DNA of 64,000 bases from contig OZ218950.1 of assembly GCA_965112735.1 (NCBI GenBank), forward strand, positions 1,488,001-1,552,000, in the 5' to 3' direction. A program made the position numbers and the translations under genes. Below are positions 11,417 through 23,324 of the stretch, piece by piece. This stretch comes from Phaeosaccion multiseriatum (lineage: Eukaryota > Ochrophyta, other classes). The notes below the pieces were generated by a model, which ran no database searches, was not told where the DNA came from, and saw only the letters and a program-made list of their open reading frames with translations. Position 1 is the stretch's first letter, and each line of letters begins with the position of its first letter.

Positions 11417-14400
11417 TGGATACGTCCCCCCTGGGGGCGGTGGGAAGCGCGCATCAGCTGCAGTACCAGCAACAGCAGCAGCAGCAGAGGCGGGAGGAGC
11501 AATATCTGCTGCAGCAGCAGAGACAGGCTTGGCAGCAGGAGCAACACCAGCATCAACACCAGCACCAGCACCAATTGAGCAGTAACCAGCAACGTGAGCT
11601 GGAGCGCAAGGAAGCCCTCTTACAGCAGCACCTAAGAGGGGCAGGAGGAGGACGAGGAGGAGCAGTGGATACTAGACGCAGCCTTAGTCAGTTGAATCAA
11701 CAATCGGGGCCAGGGCAAGCAGCAGCAGCAGCAGCAGCAGCAGCAACCACACAGTGGGCTGATGTGGGTATCAGCCACGGTGGTGAGGAGGAGCCAGAGA
11801 ACCTCGGAGATGAGGACGCGGAACCCGAGCCGGACGACGAGCACTATCGCTTCATCAACTTTGAGGGCTGTGGGCTTATTCGAGTCGTGGCAGATGCCAT
11901 GAAGCTGAGCATTCGACACGTGCACACGGCGTTCCACCTCTTTCATCACTTTCATTGGATGGTGGTGACGGGTGCTTCTGCTGAACAAGAAGCTGAGCAA
12001 CAACAGCAGCAACAAGAGCATGGGCAGAGGGGCAGCAGCAGCAGCAGCAGCAGTCGAAGCCTCCTGGGGGCCATGCCGGAGGCCCAGCTGCCGGCTCTTT
12101 GTGTGGCTTGCTTGTTCCTGGCCGGCAAGGCGGAGGACTCTAGCCACAAACTTGATCGATATCTCGAGCGCATTGCTCGCTTTGGACCCAATCTTCCACC
12201 CTTTGACATGCCGCACCACATTTTGCCCGGAGGAGAGCAGCCCACGCGAGAGCAGGTATGGAGTGTATGTGTGTAGGTGGGCATTTGGGGATCAATGGGG
12301 GGGAGATTGTTCGGGGAGAAGGAGAGAGAGTATATAGAGCATGCAATGGCTGGGTGCGCTTTGAGTCTCTTTGCCTTGGGTCGCAACCCAACCCCTTCAC
12401 TTCCCTTTCCTCTTTGGCCTTGGGCCCGTTCCCTTTCAGTTGATTGAAACTAACCCAAGGGCATTCTGTTGTAAGATCGAGAGCCTTCCAGAGGTGTCTT
12501 TCCTTTGCGGCTTTTTCTTCGCCTTTAAGTCCCTCTCCCCACCCCCACCTCCATCTTGCCGCAACGAAGTCCAAAAACTAACCAAAGAACAATCCAACCC
12601 ATCAAAAACCACTTTTCCCCATCCGACCCGAAAGGTGATAAACTTTGAGCACAAGCTGCTCGTAAGTAGGGCCTACCGCCTGAGCTTCCCTACGCCCTCT
12701 CTGGTGTTCAATACCGTGGTGGAAAAGTACGGTGTGCCTAAGGACGTTAAGCTGCGGGCGCGTGCGTGCATCAACGGACGGGAGTACACCGATTGCGGGC
12801 TGTGTCTGGACGAGGAGCCGGAGGTGGGTATGGGTATGGAGGGTATAGAGGAGGCGGGGGGGAGGGGCTGGATGGATGCGTACGGGCTGGTGTTGATTTC
12901 GGATGGAGGCGTACGGGCTGGTGTTGATTTCGGATGGAGGCGTACGGGCTGGTGTTGATTTCGGATGGAGGCGTACGGGCTGGTGTTGATTTCGGAAGGA
13001 TGCGTACGGGCTGGTGTTGATTTCGGATGGAGGCATACGGGCTGGTATTTTAGCTTCGTGTGCGGTGGGCTAGCCCGTCTGTGTGTTGGAGAGAGAAAGA
13101 AAGGCGTGTGCTGTGCTGTGCTGTGCTGTGCATATCTGTGCTGCTCTCAGAATCTCAAGGTGTGTGAGTTCGTCGTGGTACCTACCTATCGACCGCATCC
13201 TACCTTCCTATCTAACCTGCTTACCCAACTACCCACCTATCTGCCTCCTACCTACCTACCTACCTACCTATTTTTCTACCTCTACCTACCTACTACATCT
13301 GTCTACCTTCCTACCTACCTATCTTCCTCACTATCCACCGACCTACCAACCTATCTGCCTACCTATCCCTCTTCCTCTTCACTTCACTCTTCTCCTTCTC
13401 CTTCTCCTCCTCCTCCTCAGGTGATTGTGTGCGCGTGCTTGAGGCTTGCTCAGGCGTCGTCCGAGGGGGGGGTGCCTGCACAGAAGTCTCCTGACTACTG
13501 GGCCAAGTGAGTAGATGGCAGTAGATGGCAGGGGGCAAGTGAGTAGATGGCAGGGTGGCAATGAGTAGACGGCAACGGAGGGGGGCAGCCGAAAGAAGGG
13601 CATTGATTATTTGCGGGCTGAGTGCCTGGAGGGAGTGGAGGAAGGAGGTGTGGTGTTGAGGGGGGGAAGGAAAGTAGACACGGCGCTACACGCATGGCTG
13701 ACTGGCCCTTCTCTCTTCTCTCTTCCCTCTTCCCTTCCCCTCCCTTCCCTCACGCACGCACGCACGCATCCCCACAGGCAAATGGACCTGGACGCGCAGA
13801 AAGTGATGAATGTCGCGCAGAGACTCGCCAAGAACGTGGGGCGAGTCACCGAGATTGAAAAGAAGCAGCACTTCATGCACGCAGACATCAGGGGGGTGGA
13901 CCCCTCCGCCTCCTCCTCCTCCTCAGCGGCGGGAGCAGGAGGAAGAGGAGGAGGAGAGAGGGCAAGTGCTGCGAGTGGGGGTGGAGGTGGTGGCGGAAAC
14001 GGTAACGGTAATAACGGTCACCACCACCAATCCGTCCACCTCTCTGGGCAGAAGCGAAAGTCGAGGAGCTCGAGTTTCGGTGGTGGTGGTGGTGGTGGTG
14101 GTGCTGCTGCTGCTGCCAATGGGAGTACTCCTACGGATGGTAAGGGTGCTGCGGGCTTTGCATGGGGAAGCGGTGGCGGTGGTGGAAGCAGCTCCGCTGG
14201 CAAGGCAGCAGCAGAGGGAGCAGGAGGAGGAGCAGCAATTGGAGCATCAGAGAGGAAGGGTAAGGGAAAGTCCCTTTCGAGTAGCAAGAAGAGTCAGGCA
14301 GCCTCTTCGGACTCCTTCCAGCTGGTCGCGGCAGATGAGTTGAACGAAGGAGCCAAGGCAACAGCGGGCAGCAGCAGCCTTGACAGCAGCAGCAGCAGCA

Positions 14401-14894
14401 GCAGCAGCGCCAGCAAGAGTCGGAAGGAGAGGAGGACCAGCGGAGTAAGCCGTAGCGCCAGCAAGGGAGACAGCCTCGGAGCAGTGCGCTCCCCAGCAGC
14501 GAAGGCCAAGAAGGCTCGGCGCCCTTCGTCCTCAGGGGGCAAGGGCAAGAGGGGCAGGGTCGGGGCAGGTGGTGGCGAGAGCGAGGGCGAGGCCGAAGCA
14601 GCGCTAGAGGAGCCGGCACACAAGTTCCAGCGGCTCATGGAGCAGCAGGCGTTGATGCAGCAGGACCAAGACCGTTTGCACGCTACCTCAGACCACTCCG
14701 ATGACGGCGAGAGAGGAGCGGTGGGGGCGAGAGCAGGGGGCAAGCGAGGGGGGGGGGGGGGCTCTGGCGGGGCTGCTCAGCCCCCTGTCGACCTCGACGC
14801 GCTCTTCTCTGTGACGGTCAAGAGCAACGACGAAGACGACAAGGGGGGCGGCGGTGCGCCGTCGGGGCTGCCCAAGGAGCTACTGGGCCTATGA
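11404..14894 (+). CDS. Cyclin-box protein of the T/K/L (transcriptional) type
   Basis: Likely partner of a CDK9/12/11-type kinase in RNA polymerase II transcription or splicing. Exons end/start at 12255, 12635-12823, 13421-13506 and 13778-14894, all phase-consistent. After a Gln/His-rich leader, the first cyclin repeat is seen as 'GLIRVVADAMKLSIRHVHTA' and 'LPALCVACLFLAGKAEDSSH'. The second is seen as 'INFEHKLLVSRAYRLSFPTP' through 'VIVCACLRLAQASSE' to 'SPDYWAK'. A long Ser/Gly/Lys tail follows, ending '...LPKELLGL'. ATG 11404 is probably internal: in the same frame just upstream the sequence reads 'SSDGEDSDMDMVMD', typical coding text. That favours one gene starting at 6253, with a second frame change somewhere in 11200-11300 among G-runs. 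The assignment to T, K or L is open; an RS/RD region would fit cyclin L or K. Confidence 0.7.
12872..13045 (+). repeat. 31-bp minisatellite, about six copies, in a cyclin-gene intron
   Basis: Unit phase points (GTACGG or ATACGG) occur at 12880, 12911, 12942, 12973, 13004 and 13035, an exact 31-bp period. The unit contains GCGTACGGGCTGGTGTTG and a GATTTCGGATGGA segment. Copies are near identical, with small changes in the last two. It starts about 50 bp after the splice donor at 12824. The 31-bp period would break a reading frame, in line with an intronic position. Confidence 0.9.
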
Positions 14895-16129
14895 GGAGGG
14901 GAAGGCGGCGGGGCTACCAGCGATTGATTTGAGAGGAGGGGCAGAAGAGGTCCCTCTTTCTGGCCGCCTTCGAACTCTGTATTGTAATGAAAAGAATGGC
15001 AGCTCCTCCTTTTTTTGTTTCACCACTCTCTCTCAACTATCCTTCACCCACACTGCCCACCCACCACCAGCCAGCCCCTTCTTGGGTCGATGTTGGGCAT
15101 TGAGTATTACGATGTGTGCGCTGTGTCGCCTTGGTCAGAGCTGCCTTCCACATCGGGTGGGTCTAAAATTTGTGTGTTTTTTGTTTTTTTTTGCCGTTTT
15201 TTTATTTGAGGCCCAAATTGTGAAGGAATAGCGAGGTCGATATTTGATATTTCCTTTTTATTTTTTCTTGCTTCGCTGCTCTGCGCCGAGCAAAGGAAGG
15301 GAATGTGAGCTTGGTCTTGGGGGCCTACTTCCCCATCGATAGATGTCTCTAGTCGGTTTACTGGAAAGAAGCAACCCCGTCTTTGCTTTTTCCCTTTTTT
15401 CCACCTCCATTTCCTCCTCCCCCATGAGTCTACTATATATAGCTGCTCAGCAATCACGTTTTGGCACTGTGAGAATACTTCGTGCGCGGTATAGTGTGCA
15501 GAGCCCTGCTCATTCCTCTCTCTCTCTCTCTCTCTCTTCTCTCCCTCTCTCTCCAGTAGAGGGCTGGCCAGCAGATGGTAGACCGCCAGCAGCCGCCAGC
15601 ACCCCCCCCCCCAGCAAATGGAGAGCTTTGGAGAGGTGGAAGGAAGATACCAGATGCAGATCTTATTTCACCTACTCCCGTCTCTAAGTTGGACGAGTTA
15701 TCGCTCTATTGAGAAAAAGAAAAAATGGTATGGCCGGCATTGCTGCCCACTACCCCGCGTCCCTCGTACTTGCTTCTCTGGACACTAATGCAACCCCTTG
15801 CCTCTATCCTCCCTAGCTTCCTTGTCCAAATGCAACCCCTTCTGCTGACGGACGCAAATGTCCAACCGCAAAAAGTCCGTATAAATTGATGTTGCCTTGA
15901 CCGTTACCTTTCAAATGCAGAAAAATCTGACACATCGCCACCCACGACTTTTTTTTCATGACTCAGAAGTCGATTTCTCAGCGAAAAAACACGACCGTGC
16001 ACCACCAAAGAGGCGAGACAGACAGACAGAGGGAGACCGTGAAGGACACATTTTGACAAAGAGAGAGAGACAGAGAGAGATAGAGAAGGGTGAGGGGGAC
16101 ATAGGGAGAGTGGTAGCCGCGGCCGCGGG
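14895..16129. other. Intergenic region between cyclin and ankyrin genes
   Basis: No coding signal was found. It includes a T-rich stretch (about 15170-15210) probably near the cyclin 3' end, a TATATATA box-like string near 15433, a CT tract near 15516-15545, and a GA tract (16058-16090) shortly before the next ATG. Confidence 0.6.
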
Positions 16130-17318
16130 ATGGTGTTGAAGAGGCCGAACTGCGTGTCACCCTTCGTCAGACGGACGAGTACAGGTGGATCAGCGGTGGC
16201 GGCAGGGGGGCGGGCGGGTGTAGAGGTGTGCCCAGACGCTGGGAAAGCTGGGGAGGAGCGGGTTCCTTCGGTTTGTGCGCAGCAGAAGATGGAAGTCTCC
16301 TTGGCGCCCACGGGGGCCGCGCGTTCCAGTGGGAGGAAGAGAAAAATGAGCATCAGTAGTAGCAGCAGCAGGGGCGAGGATGGGAAAGCTAGCAGCAACC
16401 CCAGCAGCAGGAGGAGAGTGACGGAAGAGGGCGAGGGGCCGTCGTCCCCGCTGCCGTCCAGCGTAGGCGACGACGATGGCGGAGGCTTGGTGTCTCCAGT
16501 GCCATCAGCAGCAGCAGCAGCAGCAGCAGCTGTGAGTGGGGTGGAGCCCAAGGAGGAGACCCTGGCCAAGCTCAATCCCTTGATGGAGCACATGCCCACC
16601 ACGGTGCACCCGGAAGTGTTTTTGCATGGCATTTTGCGAGAGAGGGGCTACGAAACCACGGTAGTGTCCACCCTAGACTGCCCGAGGTTCCACCAGGAGC
16701 CCAGCGTCGCCAGCGTCGAGGGCTACAACATGGAGATTGTGCAGGCCGTGCGCGACAACGACGTGAGCAAGTTGCTGGCCATGCAGGCGGCCGGGCACAA
16801 GCTGCTCGTCTGCAACAAGTTTGGCGAGTCCATCATGCACATGTCCTGCAGAAGGTAAGGGGATTGACCACACTCACTAGTTGTTAGCAGCAGGTTTCTC
16901 TCATTCATTGTTGTTTAACGCCGTGCTTTCTGCCATTTATCCTCTTTCACACAGGGGAAATGCCGACACGCTGTCGCTGCTCATCAGCAACGGGGCGGAG
17001 GTGACCATCAGCGACGACTTTGGCCGCACTCCTCTACACGATGCGTTTTGGGCCTCTGAACCGTCCGTGGACGTTGTATCCATGCTGCTCAGGCTGGACT
17101 TGCGTCTCTTGAGACTGCGAGATCGCAGGGGTTACACTCCTCTGCAGTACGTGCGACCGCAACACTGGCAGCTGTGGAATGCCTTCTTCTTCCTACGCAA
17201 GGATGAGTTTTGGAGCTACCTGACGGCTGGGGAGAAGGATCCCGCGGGGGGGCTAGGCATGGAGGTGGAGTTGGGCAAAGGCAAGGGCGAGGGTGCAGCG
17301 ACCATGGCTATTGCCTAA
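16130..17318 (+). CDS. Ankyrin-repeat protein with Ser-rich N-terminus
   Basis: Two exons, 16130-16854 and 16955-17318, joined in phase 2, giving about 362 residues. The N-terminal third is low complexity (Ser, Arg, poly-Ala), so the start could be a later ATG such as 16289. Ankyrin text begins near 'NMEIVQAVRDNDVSKLLAMQ' and continues through 'GNADTLSLLISNGAEVTISD' and 'DFGRTPLHDAFW' to 'RRGYTPLQYVRPQHW'. The C-terminus is Gly/Lys-rich. Similar ankyrin proteins are common in stramenopiles (general knowledge), but a function cannot be stated. It faces RRP42 tail to tail. Confidence 0.75.
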
Positions 17319-18272
17319 GGACAGGGTCCACAGACAGAAGCGGCGGCAGCAGCAGTAGCTGTAGCAAGTCGCAGCCAGGCTGGTGGACGAGGATGGACGA
17401 CGCTCTCTCTCTTGAGGGTCTCGTCTCGAGGGGGCGGGGGGGGGGGAGCTCGATGCATCCCTCATTATATACTTTCGATGTTTATACAAGGAAATTTGGG
17501 GCCGGCACCACCGGAGCTTGACTGACCACCTTCACCTCGTTTGAAGCGGGGGAGGGACAGGAAAGGAAGCGACCGGAAGGAATGGTGTGTGTGTATGTGC
17601 GGGGGGGTTGGGGATAAGGGGTCTTACGCCTTGTTTGCTTATTTTGAAAAAGGAATCCACCGCCGAGATTGCTCGCGGTGTGAAGCCTTCAGAGCAGACA
17701 GAGGGGGGGAAGACTCGTGCTGTGACGGTGCGTATGTCGAGGCAAGGTCGTCGGAAGCGTCGTTCTGACCGTCGACCGGGCCTTGAGGAGGACGTGTGGC
17801 CAGCCAAGGAGGGAGAGAGTGGACGGGGCGGGGCGGGAGGAGCGTACAGACACGTTACAGAAACGTTTGTTGATGTTGTGTGTCTGCATGTGTTCCTCTG
17901 CGTTGTTTTGTGAGGGCCCGTGGCGCTGGAGTTTCGGTTTTGGTTTGGTTGTCGTGCCTCGTGCACCGGCAGAAGAGTCACTCACTTGGGATGAGTGGGT
18001 GACTCGATTATAAATAGGCGTATGGCGATGGATATAAACATATAATAGAGTGCATATAGACGCCCATAATTCTTTTTCTTCGTCACAGTTCGTAAGAAAT
18101 CTCCCAGCGAAGACGTGATGTATGTGCCCAAGTGAGCAGAGCACACGGTTAGATATACATTATAGCGACTGTAACTATTGCCTAACCTCCACCCCCTCCC
18201 CCTCTATCATATGATATTAACCCTGTATCGTAACTAAATGCGTAACTGTGTATGTAAGATTACGCAGTCACA
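17319..18272. other. Convergent 3' region between ankyrin and RRP42 genes
   Basis: No gene is visible. AT content rises at 18000-18260 compared with the surroundings, as expected for 3' untranslated and termination sequences of two converging genes. Short open frames on both strands lack family signals. Confidence 0.55.
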
Positions 18273-20632
18273 TCAATCAAAGAGCATGGCCTTGCTGAGC
18301 GCGCCATCGCCCCCACCCCTACTGCTTGAGGCGCCCCCATCACCGCCACCTCCACTCCCGCTGCCACCGCCTGCTACTGAGGCATCTTGGCTGCTGTCCT
18401 GGCTGTCCTGGACTGCCGTCACAGCTCTGTTGAGAATGTCGAAAATGCCTTTGGCCATGACTCCTGCACTACTTGCCATACTCGGCATGTGGCCCAGGGG
18501 AATGCTTTCGGTGCCCTCCTACGTCAAAGAGAGAGAGAGGGGGGGGGGAGGGGCGGGAAGATAGAAGGCGCGGCGCCACAGCGGAGGCGCGGGGTGTGTT
18601 TCAGTTTCAGTTTCAGTTTATTGACCTCGACCATAGGTGAAAGGAAGGGACGGGAACCTCTTCGTCAGTGTGAAGAAGTCGTGGCTTCCTTCCTTTTTCC
18701 TTCCTTCTCCTAACACGCCCCTGACACGCACGCACGCACCCACCCACCTTGTGAATACCGCACAAGACGCCCTTCCTGTTGACTGCCATGCACACACGCG
18801 CACCCACCACGGACTCCTCCTCGATACTGGTGTCGGCAAGGAACATCTGCCCGATCTGAGCGTGCGTGCGTGTGTGTGTGAGTTTGTGTGTGTGAGAGAG
18901 AGAGAGAGAGGGGGATTGAATGACACACACGATAACCCCTTGCCGACGCACGCTTTTGCGTACCTTAGAGAGCGAGATGACGATGGGAAGCATGTCCGCC
19001 CCTCGAATGCGTTCTGCACTCTGAAAGTCTCCCGATAGTTCAAAGTCGTCCTCCTTGCCCCCCTCTCCGGCAAGGATGGACACCTGCAAGCGTCCGACCC
19101 GAGCCCAAGAGACGAACGAGAGAGGGGCGGAGAGAGAGGGTGAGTGAGAGACAGAGAGAGTGAGAGAGAGAAGGGAGGGAGGGAGGGAGGGAGGGAGGGA
19201 GGGAGGGAGGGAGGGAGCGAGGGCTGGAGAAACAAAGGGAGGAGTGAGTGAGGAAGGGGAGGGAGTGGAGGTAAAGATACGTACCTTCGGTACCAACGTC
19301 GTATTGATGGCCACGTAGGAAGCGAAGGAGGCGGCATCCAGCAGGTTTCCGTCCGCTTGCAATACCTGATACACACACATAAGATACTGGCTCCTTGAGC
19401 AGGTGACCTCCACTCACTCACTCACCCACTCACTCATTCATTCATTCACTCACTCACTCACTCACTCACTCACTCAATCACTCATATTCTGAGAAAGTCA
19501 GTAGCAAACGAGTTAGTCCGCTTTACCATACAACTCACTCACTCACCAGCACGTCAACAAAGACGACCCAGCAGAACTTGCCGGGGATGATGCACAGCTC
19601 GCGCAGGTTGATGGACCCGCTGCCCATCAGCGCCCTCCCTAGTGCAAGGCTCATGGCGGCATTCAGCTCACTGATCGCACAGCACAGCACGGCACAGCAC
19701 AGGAGAGCAGAGCAGAGCAGAGCAGTTGGTGATACGGAGCAGAGCACAGAGGTAGGTGGGAATTGAGAGGCGTCACGTGTTGGTGTTGGTGTTGGGTGGT
19801 TAATGGACGACAAAAGGACGAGACAGGGGCTTCAGGTGTCGTCACTGGAGAACGGAACCTTTTGGACCCATTGGGCGGGGGGGGGGGTATGGGGAGAAAG
19901 GAAGAGAGGGCACGCACAAGGAGCTCAGGATAATTATGGTAGGGAGTGAGTGAGTGAGCAAGCCAAGCTGCTGCGAACACAGGAGGGAGACGGCAACCGA
20001 CATACGACCACCACCGGACCTGCTGGATCGATCGTCGAACTTTGGGAACAGGCTGTTGCTGCACTCCACACTGCACTCTATTCGGCCCTCATCAGGGCTC
20101 GCCGCCGAAGGCTCCCCCACCTCCACCTGCCCGCGTGTGGGCAAAGAGAAACGAGCGGAGAGCAAAAGGAGGTACAGCGCACAACCCATGTCAAAGAAGG
20201 AAGCCAACGTGCACACAAAAACCTTGCTTGCTGGTTCTTTGGAGACCCATAATCGCTCGACAGCATAGTGTGCGTGAGGAGAAGCATTAACGCCTCTGTC
20301 TCTCTCTCTCTCTCGCATGCATAGCCCTGCCTCTCCATTGTGTGTCCGGAGTAGCACTTTTGCCCCGTCTCTCTGTCCCTTGTGTGCACAGGCATCTCCA
20401 ACATAGCCTCCGCGCACCTCACCTTGACAGCCGCTAGTACATCGGTTCCATTGTGCGCAATGGTGACTCTACACGACCCGTTGGCCTGTGCGAGTACGTC
20501 GCCCTGCACAGCCACTCGGCGGTAGTCCAGCCGGCCCCTCCCGTCTGCCCTGAGGTCTTGCTCCACCCCGAGCGAGATGTACTCCTGTTCACTTACAGAC
20601 GTCGCCAGACCAACTAACATGTCCCTCTGCAT
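18273..20632 (-). CDS. RRP42: Exosome complex subunit RRP42 (EXOSC7)
   Basis: RNase PH-fold ring subunit of the RNA exosome, which processes and degrades RNA 3' ends in nucleus and cytoplasm; this subunit is normally non-catalytic. Seven exons (minus strand): 20632-20423, 20126-20020, 19670-19547, 19365-19285, 19083-18964, 18855-18748 and 18518-18273, about 331 residues. Recognition rests on 'LGVEQDLRADGRGRLDYRRV', 'DEGRIECSVECSNSLFPKF', 'NLRELCIIPGKFCWVVFVDV', 'ADGNLLDAASFASYVAINT' and 'MAVNRKGVLCGIHK', in the family's order. All phases agree. The exon 2 donor that keeps phase is GTCCGG, a poor match, whereas a better-looking GTATGT site at 20005 would break the frame. The C-terminus is a Gly/Ser tail. 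Upstream region is shared head to head with the ankyrin gene at 20955. Confidence 0.93.
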
Positions 20633-20954
20633 GATTGGACGCGATGCGATGTCCTGTAATCTATACTATTGCTGCTGTAATCTAGTCTATTGCTGCTGAT
20701 CCGGTCGAAGCGACATGGTCGATACTCGAAATGCTCACGTGCTGCTGCGGCAGGACCCAATGCTGCCACTCAGGCCCTTGCCTTGCTCATCAAGCCTTGA
20801 CCCACATCCCTGATTCGTCGATAGGGTGAGCAATGGAAGACGGAGGGAGCGAAGATAGAGGGAGAGAGGGAGTCATCTTGCTGAGGGCTGGGCCATTGAC
20901 ATAAAAATGCACTCCCTTTTTTTCTTTCTCCTCTGTCCTCTCTCCGTGCTTGCT
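20633..20954. promoter_or_regulatory. Divergent upstream region, RRP42 (-) and ankyrin gene (+)
   Basis: The 322 bp between two start codons facing away from each other must hold both promoters. A CAA/CTGCTG-rich stretch lies at 20660-20700. I see no confident TATA box or other named element. Confidence 0.5.
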
Positions 20955-22272
20955 ATGAACGAAGCAGAGAATGGGAATAACATATGGTGAGAGCGTGTGC
21001 TGACAATAATCCTATCCGGTCCAGGGCTGAAGATCTAACTTCTTCTTCCTTCTTCCTCGAAATCCTGGGTACCTCATTGGGGTCTATCTCTTCTCTTTGT
21101 TCTGGTCTCTTCTGCGCCCCGCCCCCCCACGCAGGACCGCCGCGAGTGATGGAGACTTGGAGAGGGTGAAGGCGTATATAGATAGCGGGGCTCATGCTAT
21201 CAATGCACAGGACGCACAAGGCTACTCTCCTCTGTAAGTGGGTGAAGCAAGCAGGCCCACCATCGGATGCAATGGAGATTTCCTCGCAAAGTACTCAATT
21301 CTCATTCTAGCTGCTATTCTGTTGCTCTGTTCCTGGAGAAATAGTGTCACAATGAGACTTGGGAGGGAGGGAAAGTTTGTTCCTATTGGCTGATGGCACC
21401 CTCCTTCCTCCTTCCTCCCCACTCGATGTTCTTCTCTCTCGCCTCCTTTCCTCGCGCTCTCACAGCGCTGCAGCAGCGTCATACGGACACGTGGAAATGG
21501 TGCAGTGGCTGCTGGACAACGGTGCAGACGTGAACATCAAGGACAACGATGGAGATCGACCCCTTCATCACTGCGAGGACCCAGCCATGGCCCAGGTGTG
21601 TAAGAAGACAAGAAGGAAGAACATACCTTTAATGTAGACTAATACTGAACCACGGAATCACTGGGGGAGGTTTTCGTTGAGCAAAAGGACGCACGCTTAC
21701 AGGTATATATATGTATGTATGTGTGTGTGTCGTCTTTCATCTCTCCGCACAGTATACAAAATACTATGATCCACCATGTACACGCGCACCATGCGAGCAG
21801 TGTGTGCATGTACGGCATATGGTCACACTGTGGATTATTCTGTTCGGTTCTGATACATGTTCTGTTCGGTTCTTACTCCCCTCCCCTCTTCCCATTTGTT
21901 CAATAGATGCTCATTACCGGAGGGGCCGATGTGCATGCGGTCAACAACGAAAATCAGACGGTGAGCATGGCACAGCACAGCACAGCACAGATAGGCCCCC
22001 CATCCCCCTCGCCACCCCCACCGCTTGCTATTCATCTTTCCTCACCCACCTCTTTATCCCAACCTCCGACAGCCCCAGCAGGCAGCGGAGGAGAATGAAG
22101 ATCTAAACATGGCTCTCTTCTTCAGTGGTGAGTGAGTCGCAGAGGCTGACTTTGCTGACTTAGTGAGAGGGGTCAGGGTCTCTCTCTCTCTCTTTTCAGG
22201 GTTTGTTTTCCGTGATGACAGAGCGCTGCCACCACCACCACCACCTCACTCAGCTGATGCTACTGCTACTGC

Positions 22273-22311
<39 letters not shown>

Positions 22312-22458
22312 CGCCAATTGTGTGTGTCCTCGGCGGTTCTGTCTTGTTGCTTGTTGCCCCTCTTCTCGTCGTCAGGCGTAACGGGTGTGGAAGTAAGAAG
22401 AATAGAAGATAACGCGGATGCCGAAAACGAAGGCTTGATGAGCACAGCAGAGGAATGA
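20955..22458 (+). CDS. Small ankyrin-repeat protein, YCR051W-like
   Basis: Six short exons: 20955-20986, 21135-21233, 21466-21595, 21907-21960, 22073-22127 and 22376-22458. All phases agree and they encode about 150 residues. It opens '[20 protein letters not shown]', then '[12 protein letters not shown]', '[20 protein letters not shown]' and '[20 protein letters not shown]'. That order resembles the small fungal/algal ankyrin protein typified by yeast YCR051W. The usual TPLH motif at the second junction reads SPLA here. The remaining repeats are compact, with an acidic C-terminus. No enzyme domain is present, so protein binding is the only reasonable inference. It shares its upstream region with RRP42. 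Confidence 0.85.
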
Positions 22459-23324
22459 GTCAAGGAGGTGAGGTCACCGCTGGGCAGAGAAGAAAGAAAA
22501 AACACATAGCCCCCCTCTGTTATGAATAGGAGTGGAGAGGAGAAGAGAGGAGAAGAGGGGCAAGAGACAAGCTCACAACTGGCCAACCCCATAGGAGACT
22601 CAGGTTTGTTTACCGCAGACGGCCGACAGAACGGGACGGGACGGCCTTGGGCTCACCTCGCTGCCTTTGCTCTGTTGAGTCAAGTTGGGCTCACCTTGCT
22701 GCCCATTATTCTCTGTTGAGGCAAGTCCCATCAAGGACGCGCGTAGTAGCGCGAAGTTTATTGCCGAAGCCAATAGGGAAAAGAAGGTGGGGGGCGATAG
22801 GAGTGACCCGATTGACCAACCCAAGTAAGGCGATTTGCACATCCGTTGCGGCGAGGGTGCATGCGTGAGCGCAGAAGACAACGACCCTACGACGTATCCA
22901 TTGGGATAGATACATGTACACAAAAAAGAAATTTTAAAAGTGAATGCGTCCCACGTCGAATAGAGTATACCATCCATATACATTATACATCATCACTAGA
23001 GCCTGTCGCAAATGGCTCCATCCTCATTGTCCTCTCTTCCATTCAATGCTGCCACCGATACCCACCGCCGCCACGGCTCCGTGCTAATCCGTAAATGCGC
23101 CGCTCCTTCTCCTGCCGCAACCACAGGGTATGCAGAACAACCCACAGACAAAGAGAAGACACCTTCACCTTCTCGTTCTCCTTCCTCCATCTTCCATATT
23201 TCCCAGCACACAGCAAAGACCAGGCCTCACGACTCATGCCTTACACCCTTCGGCCTTCTACTTGGAGGTCACCTTTGTGATTGTGAATATGTGAACACGC
23301 CTCTACCTTCACCCTCAAGCCTTG
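22459..23324. other. Convergent 3' region between ankyrin gene and PSMD12
   Basis: No gene is visible. The stretch is of more balanced base composition than the introns nearby and is A/T-richer around 22910-22990, as expected for 3' flanks of both genes. Confidence 0.55.

Noticed and set aside
12872-13045. CRISPR-like array
   Set aside because: The 31-bp units abut each other with no spacers and lie in a eukaryotic intron; this is a minisatellite.
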